From the NCBI GenBank assembly GCA_016935295.1, contig JAFGRF010000194.1, forward strand, positions 1 through 16,917: a DNA stretch of 16,917 nucleotides, read 5' to 3'. Below are positions 11,891 to 16,917 of this stretch, one piece after another. Source of the DNA: Caldifarciminota bacterium. GTDB lineage: Bacteria; Hydrothermota; Tepidihabitantia; Tepidihabitantales; Tepidihabitantaceae. The position numbers and the translations under genes are program-made. The notes beneath the pieces were generated by a model. That model made no database searches and was not told the origin of the DNA. It was given only the letters and a program-made list of their open reading frames with translations. The number at the start of each line of letters is the position of its first letter. The first letter of the stretch is position 1.

Positions 11891-12541
11891 ATGACGATTG
11901 CGAGCGCGCGGCTCTGCGCCGGGTTCCTGGTCTGCTTTGCCCTGCTCGGGTGCGGCAGCCGGCCCTCGCCGGCTGCGCCGGCGGCCGGGCACGATCCAGC
12001 GGCACCGGCGACCGGGCAGGAACTGCCCTCCCCGGCCGCGAGGACTGATGCCGAGACGGTCCGCTCCGTGGTTCCTGTCGATTCTCCTCCGGCCGTACCC
12101 GCAGGCGATTCCGTACCCGCGATCATCAGCAAGACGTTCCCGACCGCAGGTTCTGTCCGGAGAGCGTCCAAACCGTTTCCACACCGCGTCGTCCAGGACA
12201 GCGCCGGTGAAGTCCTTGGCTATGAGGCCTTTTCGGACAGCGCCGGAGTGACTGCGCGGGGCTATGGCGGGATGGTGCCCTTGCAGGTGTTCTTCGACTC
12301 GCGGGGCAGGCCTCTGCGCATCTACCTTCTGGACAACTGCGAGACGCCCGCGTACATGGACCTGGTGCTGCGTTCCGGACTCCTCGACACCCTGCTCGTG
12401 TGCGACCCGGTTGAGCCGGAGAGCGTGGATGCGGTGACGCTTGCCACAACCAGCTCGCATGCCATTATCTACGGCGCAGCCGGACTCGCATCGCGGGTCG
12501 CGACCGAGGTCGCAACCAAGCCTGGCAGCCAGGTTCGTTGA
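11891..12541 (+). CDS. Lipoprotein with FMN-binding-like domain
   Basis: Membrane-attached lipoprotein of 216 residues. The signal peptide is RLCAGFLVCFALLGC with lipobox LLGC and Cys21 as the lipid-attachment residue. A Pro/Ala-rich linker runs to about residue 75. The C-terminal domain resembles the FMN-binding domain of RnfG/NosR-type proteins: YGGMVPLQVFFDSRGRPLRI, then ETPAYMDLV, and DAVTLATTSSHAII. In the family the equivalent of the last motif (SGAT.TS) carries the threonine that receives covalent FMN; here it is LATTS, so the site is changed but a threonine remains. ATG 11891 gives a proper signal peptide; ATG 11867 and longer starts would overlap the promoter and the divergent aldolase gene. 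No Rnf or Nqr genes are nearby. The stop codon lies within the -35 box of the next promoter. Confidence 0.75.
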   Translation: MTIASARLCAGFLVCFALLGCGSRPSPAAPAAGHDPAAPATGQELPSPAARTDAETVRSVVPVDSPPAVPAGDSVPAIISKTFPTAGSVRRASKPFPHRVVQDSAGEVLGYEAFSDSAGVTARGYGGMVPLQVFFDSRGRPLRIYLLDNCETPAYMDLVLRSGLLDTLLVCDPVEPESVDAVTLATTSSHAIIYGAAGLASRVATEVATKPGSQVR

Positions 12542-12566
12542 CTCGTCTCAGCTCAGCGGATAGAAT
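12538..12566 (+). promoter_or_regulatory. Promoter of NDK-protease operon, TTGACT-17-TAGAAT
   Basis: TTGACT (12538-12543) contains the lipoprotein TGA stop; TAGAAT (12561-12566) follows after 17 bp. It gives the kinase and protease genes their own promoter. Confidence 0.65.
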
Positions 12567-12584
12567 CTACTCCTGCCTGGACCC

Positions 12585-13010
12585 TTGTACTCAAACCAGA
12601 CGCTCGTCCTGATCAAGCCTGACGCGGTCAGCAGGCACTGCATCGGCGAGATACTCGGCCGGCTGGAAGCTGCCGGTTTCGCGGTCACCGGCCTCGTGAT
12701 GAGGCGGTTGAGCCGTGAGCAGGCCGGGGAGTTCTATGCGATCCACCGTGACAAAGAGTTCTTCCCCGGGCTGGTTGAGTTCATGACCTCCGGCCCGCTG
12801 GTTGCGGTACGGCTCACTGGCGAGGATGCCTGCCGCCGGGTCCGGGAGTTCGTCGGCTCGACCGATCCGGCCAAGGCCGCTCCGGGCACGATAAGAGCCG
12901 ATTTCGGTACGTCGGTCCGAACCAATGCAGTTCATGCATCCAATCCCGAAGAGGACGTCCGCCGGGAACTGGAGTTCTTTTTTCCCGAGGCGGGCGATAC
13001 CAGGAGGTAA
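12585..13010 (+). CDS. ndk: Nucleoside diphosphate kinase
   Basis: Transfers the gamma-phosphate from ATP to nucleoside diphosphates through a phosphohistidine, keeping NTP and dNTP pools balanced in the cytoplasm. The 141-residue length is normal. N-terminal TLVLIKPDAVSR, then GFAVTGLVMRRLSREQAGEFY, the FFPGLVEFMTSGPLVAVRL segment, STDPAKAAPGTIRADFG, and the active site TNAVHASNPEEDVRRELEFF with the phosphorylated His117 are all present. The start is uncertain: TTG 12585 gives the expected N-terminus, while an in-frame CTG at 12573 lies 6 nt after the -10 box, the spacing seen at other genes here. The stop codon overlaps the Shine-Dalgarno of the C25 protease gene, so the two are probably co-transcribed. 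Confidence 0.95.
   Translation: MYSNQTLVLIKPDAVSRHCIGEILGRLEAAGFAVTGLVMRRLSREQAGEFYAIHRDKEFFPGLVEFMTSGPLVAVRLTGEDACRRVREFVGSTDPAKAAPGTIRADFGTSVRTNAVHASNPEEDVRRELEFFFPEAGDTRR
13002..13007 (+). promoter_or_regulatory. Shine-Dalgarno AGGAGG for the C25 protease
   Basis: AGGAGG lies immediately before the last base pairs of the ndk TAA and 4 nt before GTG 13012. It decides the protease start and gives a proper signal peptide there. Confidence 0.8.
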
Positions 13011-13011
13011 A

Positions 13012-16000
13012 GTGAGGAAAGCACTGTTGTGCTTTGTGATTCCCCTGCTGGCATTTGCCGGCACCATCAACCAGACGTTCACCTTTTCGCCCGATGAGGT
13101 GAGTTTCACCCGGGTAGACGGGTACGACCTCGCGAGTCTGCGAGGCTACGTCTCGACGTCGGCCCCGGGCGACCCGATCATCCCGCAGGCGATCTTCACG
13201 TTCGTGGTCCCTCCGAACGCAACCGTCACGAAGGTCGAAGTCGTCGGTTCGGAGCATACCGAACTGCCCGGCACCTATAACCTGTATCCGGCACAGACCC
13301 CGCGGCCGCTGAGCTCCAGGTCGGAACCTGCGTTCGTGAAGCCGAACCCGGCTGTGTACGGATCGAGCGCCCCGTATCCGGGCAGGCTGGACGACTTTGG
13401 CTATACCGGGACCAAGACCGGGTACCGGCTGTGCGGAGTGAACGTGTACCCGCTCCAGTACGTACCCTCGTCCGGCAAGGTCACGCTGTACACTTCACTT
13501 TCCCTGCGGGTGACATACAAGGAGAACTCGTTCTCGGCCACACCGCTCAGCCGGGTCCAGCGCGACGTTGCCGGACAGGAACTGCGCGGCTTTGTAGCCA
13601 ACCCGTCCGACGTCACGAAGTGCGAGCCGCCGCTGCGCCGGAGTCTGACGACCGACGCGGAGTACGTCATCATCACCGGCGACAGCTACGTCTCGACCCT
13701 CGAGCCGCTGGCCGACTGGCTTTCATACAAGGGCTTCGTCACCGTATTCAAGACCGTTTCCTGGATTACGAGCAACTACTCGGGCTACGACACACAGGAG
13801 AAGATCCGTAACTTCATCATCGACTACTACACGAACCACGGGACGATGTGGGTGCTTCTGGCCGGCGCCAATTCGGTGATCCCGGCGCGGCGCGGACGTT
13901 CGGTCTGCAGCAGCGAGACCGGTAACATCCCGGCCGACCTCTACTACTCGGACCTGCAGTGGTCGTGGGACGGTGACCAGGACCACGTCTACGGCGAGGC
14001 CGGGGATGACACGGTCGACTTCTATGCGGACGTCTACGTGGGCCGCGCCCCGATCAACAGCGCTGCGACCGCTCAAACCCTGGTAGACAAGGTCTTCGGG
14101 TACGAGAAGGCGCCGGACACCGCCTATATCAGGAAAGCCTACCTGCCGTGGGTGACGCTCTGGACCGGATACACCGGGCAGGTGGTCAACGACAGCATCG
14201 CGGCCATCACGCCGGACGGATGGACCGATACCGAGGTCAACTCGCCCACGACCAATGCATTCCGGAACGCCATCAACTCCGGATACGGCGTCTGCCACGC
14301 GGCCGCGCACGGCGACGACTACGGTTTCTACACCGCCGGCGGCTCGCCGATCTACACGACGACTCAGGCAGCGGCGCAGACCAACGGCATGGACAAGCTC
14401 GTCATCATGAACTCGATGGCCTGCATCTCCGGTAACTTCGAGAACCAGGGCTGCCTCTCGGTGACGCTCCAGAACAACGCCAGCGGCGGGTCGGTGGCCA
14501 ACATGATGAACTCGCGCCTCGGATGGGGCACGCCGCCCTCGATGGGGCCGTCCGAGAAACTCTGCGTCAGTTTCTACGACTTCTTCATCCAGAAGGACTC
14601 GTGGCTGCTGGGCGTGGCTCACGCCCGGGGCAAAGACGTCTATGCCAACCTGCCGCAGACCCAGCAGGTCTGGCGCTGGTGCTTCTACGACTACAACCTG
14701 CTCGGTGATCCGGCCATGGGCGTGTGGAGCGACGTACCGGTTGCGCTTGCCGTCACGGTCCCGGACTCGGCTCCGACCGGGGCTTCGGTTCTCCATGTCA
14801 ACGTCACCAGCGACAGCAACCCGGTGGACGGGGCGTGGGTCGGTCTGTACAAGCCCGGCGAGGTCTGCACCCGGGCCCGTACCAATTCCTCGGGCGACGT
14901 GGACGTCCTGATTGCGCCTGCTACTGCCGGCTGGCTCTACGTGACCGCGTACGCTCAAGACAAGCTGCCCGTGACCGACTCGGTCAGCATCTACACCGCG
15001 CCGCCGGCTCCCTACCTGTACGTGCAGGGCACCTATGTCGATGACGGCGGCAACCACCAGCTCGATCCCGGCGAGACCGTCGACCTCTACGTTGCGCTCA
15101 AGAACTTCGGCAATGCCACGGCGACCGGCGTGGCGGCCACATTGAGTGATACCTCCACTTTCATCACACTGACGGATTCAACTGCGTCCTACGGCACCAT
15201 CGCGGCCGGCGATACCTCCAGCGGTGACCGCTACCAACTGACCGCGGCCGGCAACGCGCCTCCGGGTTCGAAGATCGAGTTCACCTGCCACGTGACCAGC
15301 AACCAGGGTTCCTGGGACCCGACCTTCACGCTGTACGTCGGCATACCGCCGACCCCGGGCGCGGTCGTGATGACGCACGACACCGGCTACTGCAAGCTCT
15401 CGGTTACGGCGCTCGGTTCTATCGGCTATGACGCCCCGCCCTCGTTCTTCGGAGGAGCCGGGTTCTCGTATCCGAAGTCGTCGGCCTCGAAGCTGTTCTT
15501 CTCGAGTCTGGTCCTGGGCAACAGCACCTCATATGTTGTCGACCGTTTCTACGGCAATCCGGCCTCGAGCTACAACACCGACTTCAAGCTCAAGGACAGC
15601 CTCCGAATCGTCTATCCGCCGGGGTCCGGCGACGAGCGGTTCCGGTGCATCTTCACTGACTCCGCCCATGCGGCGCCCAAATCCATCACGGTAGTCCAGA
15701 ACTCATACGCGTGTACGGACTCCGGCTACGATGACTTCGTCGCGCTCGTCTACGATATCCAGAACAGCGGGGCAAGCGCCATTGAGAGTCTGTATGCGGC
15801 TGTGTTTGCCGACTTCGACGTCGGGACCGATACGGTTGACCAGGCCGCGGCCGACACAGTACGCAGGACGATGAGCATGCGCCAGGCCAGCAACGCCAAC
15901 CCGACGGTCGGGGTGAAGATACTCGCGCCGTCGTCGTTCAGCAACCTGTCCGCGATCGACCACAACATCTACGTCTACCCGACCGACACGGCCATGACCG

Positions 16001-16506
16001 ACAACATGAAGTACCGTTTCCTGAACGGAACCATCGTCCAGCGCAACTCGAATCACAACTACGACTGGTCAATCTGCACCGCGGTCGGGCCCTTTGACCT
16101 GCCGGCAGGGCAGACCTACCGGTGCGCGTTCGCCTTTGTCGGCGGGACATCGGCCGCCAGCTTCGCCGAGAACGCGGACTCGGCCCAGTCCTGGTACGAC
16201 AACCTGCTGGGTGTCAGCGAGCCGGAGGCCGTTACCGCGGCCAGGAACCCGGCCCCCATCACTTGCGTGCCCAACCCGTTCTTGCGCTCAGTTCAGATTC
16301 AATACAGCGTGCCGGTTGCCGGCCGGGTCCGGGCCGAGGTCTTCGACGTATCGGGGCGGGCGGTTGCATTGCTGGCTGACGGCAAAGCCACGGCCGGCAG
16401 GGTGGAAACCGTCTGGAAGCCGGCCGGGCTTGCCAACGGCGTGTATCTCCTCAAGGTCGTTCTGCCCAACGGTACCGTTTCCAAGAAGCTCATGCTGCTC
16501 CGGTAG
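13012..16506 (+). CDS. Gingipain-type C25 cysteine peptidase with C-terminal type IX sorting tail
   Basis: Secreted multidomain surface peptidase, 1164 residues from GTG 13012. The signal peptide is RKALLCFVIPLLAFAGT. An N-terminal propeptide-like region runs to about residue 212 (AIFTFVVPPNATVTKVEV, VNVYPLQYVPSSGKVTLYTS, typical of C25 propeptides). The peptidase domain starts near residue 213 with EYVIITGDSYVSTLEPLADW. It has VLLAGANSVIPAR, the catalytic His433 in GVCHAAAHGDDYGF and Cys471 in IMNSMACISGNFE, as expected for C25. After about residue 580 come Ig/CARDB-like beta domains (DPGETVDLYVALKNFGNATA). Residues about 1082-1164 (CVPNPFLRSVQIQYSVPV, EVFDVSGRAVALL, GLANGVYLLKVVLPNG, KKLMLL) form a type A sorting tail for type IX secretion. 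No type IX machinery is in the window. A longer start inside ndk is rejected because the signal peptide would be buried. Confidence 0.93.
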   Translation: MRKALLCFVIPLLAFAGTINQTFTFSPDEVSFTRVDGYDLASLRGYVSTSAPGDPIIPQAIFTFVVPPNATVTKVEVVGSEHTELPGTYNLYPAQTPRPLSSRSEPAFVKPNPAVYGSSAPYPGRLDDFGYTGTKTGYRLCGVNVYPLQYVPSSGKVTLYTSLSLRVTYKENSFSATPLSRVQRDVAGQELRGFVANPSDVTKCEPPLRRSLTTDAEYVIITGDSYVSTLEPLADWLSYKGFVTVFKTVSWITSNYSGYDTQEKIRNFIIDYYTNHGTMWVLLAGANSVIPARRGRSVCSSETGNIPADLYYSDLQWSWDGDQDHVYGEAGDDTVDFYADVYVGRAPINSAATAQTLVDKVFGYEKAPDTAYIRKAYLPWVTLWTGYTGQVVNDSIAAITPDGWTDTEVNSPTTNAFRNAINSGYGVCHAAAHGDDYGFYTAGGSPIYTTTQAAAQTNGMDKLVIMNSMACISGNFENQGCLSVTLQNNASGGSVANMMNSRLGWGTPPSMGPSEKLCVSFYDFFIQKDSWLLGVAHARGKDVYANLPQTQQVWRWCFYDYNLLGDPAMGVWSDVPVALAVTVPDSAPTGASVLHVNVTSDSNPVDGAWVGLYKPGEVCTRARTNSSGDVDVLIAPATAGWLYVTAYAQDKLPVTDSVSIYTAPPAPYLYVQGTYVDDGGNHQLDPGETVDLYVALKNFGNATATGVAATLSDTSTFITLTDSTASYGTIAAGDTSSGDRYQLTAAGNAPPGSKIEFTCHVTSNQGSWDPTFTLYVGIPPTPGAVVMTHDTGYCKLSVTALGSIGYDAPPSFFGGAGFSYPKSSASKLFFSSLVLGNSTSYVVDRFYGNPASSYNTDFKLKDSLRIVYPPGSGDERFRCIFTDSAHAAPKSITVVQNSYACTDSGYDDFVALVYDIQNSGASAIESLYAAVFADFDVGTDTVDQAAADTVRRTMSMRQASNANPTVGVKILAPSSFSNLSAIDHNIYVYPTDTAMTDNMKYRFLNGTIVQRNSNHNYDWSICTAVGPFDLPAGQTYRCAFAFVGGTSAASFAENADSAQSWYDNLLGVSEPEAVTAARNPAPITCVPNPFLRSVQIQYSVPVAGRVRAEVFDVSGRAVALLADGKATAGRVETVWKPAGLANGVYLLKVVLPNGTVSKKLMLLR

Positions 16507-16534
16507 GCACTGCAGAGCCGGAAGCGAGAAATGA

Positions 16535-16561
16535 GGGCGGGGACCGTCATGGTCCCCGCTC
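16535..16561. terminator. Hairpin between convergent protease and carbonic-anhydrase-like genes
   Basis: GCGGGGACC (16537-16545) pairs perfectly with GGTCCCCGC (16551-16559) across a GTCAT loop, extended by two more pairs. It lies between two convergent stop codons and could end both transcripts; neither side has a clear T run. Confidence 0.65.
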
Positions 16562-16578
16562 TGGTGTCATGGGACTGG

Positions 16579-16917
16579 CTAGCTGACCTGCTCCACCTGC
16601 CAGTCTTCGCCGAGCCAGACGAGGTCAACCTGTACGTTCAGTTCCCAGGACGAGACCAAGGCCGCGGCGGCGCGGAGCTGGCCGAGCTGGGTCTGTTTGT
16701 CAGCCGGGTTGCCGGCGCAGTCGGCATGAGCCACGATTGCCACGTGGCAGGAGCCATGTCTTCCGACGGAGATGTCCAGACGGCGTCGAATGGACGCGAG
16801 CGCATCGGCGTCTGTTCCTTCGGCGAGAATTCGAACCGGGCCCGGCTCGGTGATGCTGTCCACATAGTCGGCTCCATATTCGCGCCTGGCCCACTCGATG
16901 ACCGGCAACTGGGTCCG
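16579..16917 (-). CDS. Carbonic-anhydrase-like protein, 5' end outside window
   Basis: About 113 residues are visible and the frame is open to the window edge, so the start is outside. Features are WARREYGADYVDSITEPGPV, then SVGRHGSCHVAIVAHADCAG and NPADKQTQLGQLRAAAALV. The AHADCAGNP motif matches the second zinc-ligand motif (H..C) of beta-carbonic anhydrases, and short proteins with GHHDCAGNP are a known offshoot of that fold. The first ligand motif (C.D.R) would be in the missing part, so catalytic activity cannot be judged. It converges on the C25 protease gene across a 72-nt gap with a hairpin. Confidence 0.7.
   Translation of the reverse strand, partial: RTQLPVIEWARREYGADYVDSITEPGPVRILAEGTDADALASIRRRLDISVGRHGSCHVAIVAHADCAGNPADKQTQLGQLRAAAALVSSWELNVQVDLVWLGEDWQVEQVS

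Noticed and set aside
12925..13011. Longer start for the C25 protease inside ndk
   Set aside because: It would place 29 charged residues before the signal peptide, while AGGAGG and GTG 13012 give a normal exported N-terminus.
13723..15057. 444-codon open frame on the minus strand
   Set aside because: It is fully antisense to the C25 peptidase domain, is Val/Arg/Asp-rich as expected from GC-rich codon mirroring, and has no recognisable motif.

Overview
The window is GC-rich bacterial chromosome with short, partly overlapping genes. Two sequences point to the Fibrobacteres-Chlorobi-Bacteroidetes (FCB) sphere: a gingipain-family (C25) surface protease with a C-terminal type IX secretion sorting tail, and a decayed remnant of a second such tail. 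An EF-G2-like elongation factor, a DUF763 gene and many dispersed palindromes would fit an uncultivated lineage such as candidate division WOR-3 and relatives. That placement is inference; no rRNA gene is present to fix it.

Layout. 2-1615: C-terminal half of an EF-G-family factor, then a flavodoxin. 1907-3136: membrane-anchored TPR protein. 3137-4209: no intact protein gene, but a small-RNA candidate with its own promoter and terminator (about 3203-3300) and a fossil sorting-tail gene end (3744-3916). 4210-4887: an outer-membrane-type protein broken by two compensating frameshifts. 4974-7526, minus strand: a stray copy of a permease 3' end, an orphan MNT nucleotidyltransferase and two sugar-type ABC permeases. 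7762-10451, plus: DUF763 protein, an RsmB/RsmF-type m5C methyltransferase and a PUA-like partner overlapping it by ATGA. 10414-11792, minus: SpoU methyltransferase and RhaD-like class II aldolase, also ATGA-coupled. 11891-16506, plus: FMN-binding-like lipoprotein, nucleoside diphosphate kinase and C25 protease. 16579-16917, minus: a carbonic-anhydrase-like gene leaving the window.

Three patterns stand out. First, several genes have a sigma70-like -10 box only 5-10 nt before the start codon and no Shine-Dalgarno, suggesting leaderless mRNAs; the two exported proteins instead have AGGAGG. Second, dispersed palindromic repeats are read as protein. A 59-nt palindrome lies in frame inside the m5C methyltransferase, with a near-identical copy in the 7.6-kb intergenic region. 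Other repeats encode the DUF763 C-terminus and a permease N-terminus. Third, the divergent promoters between the permease operon and DUF763 both have their -35 boxes inside short tandem repeats (4 x 8 nt and 4 x 6 nt).

No tRNA, rRNA, CRISPR array, transposase or known defence island was seen.
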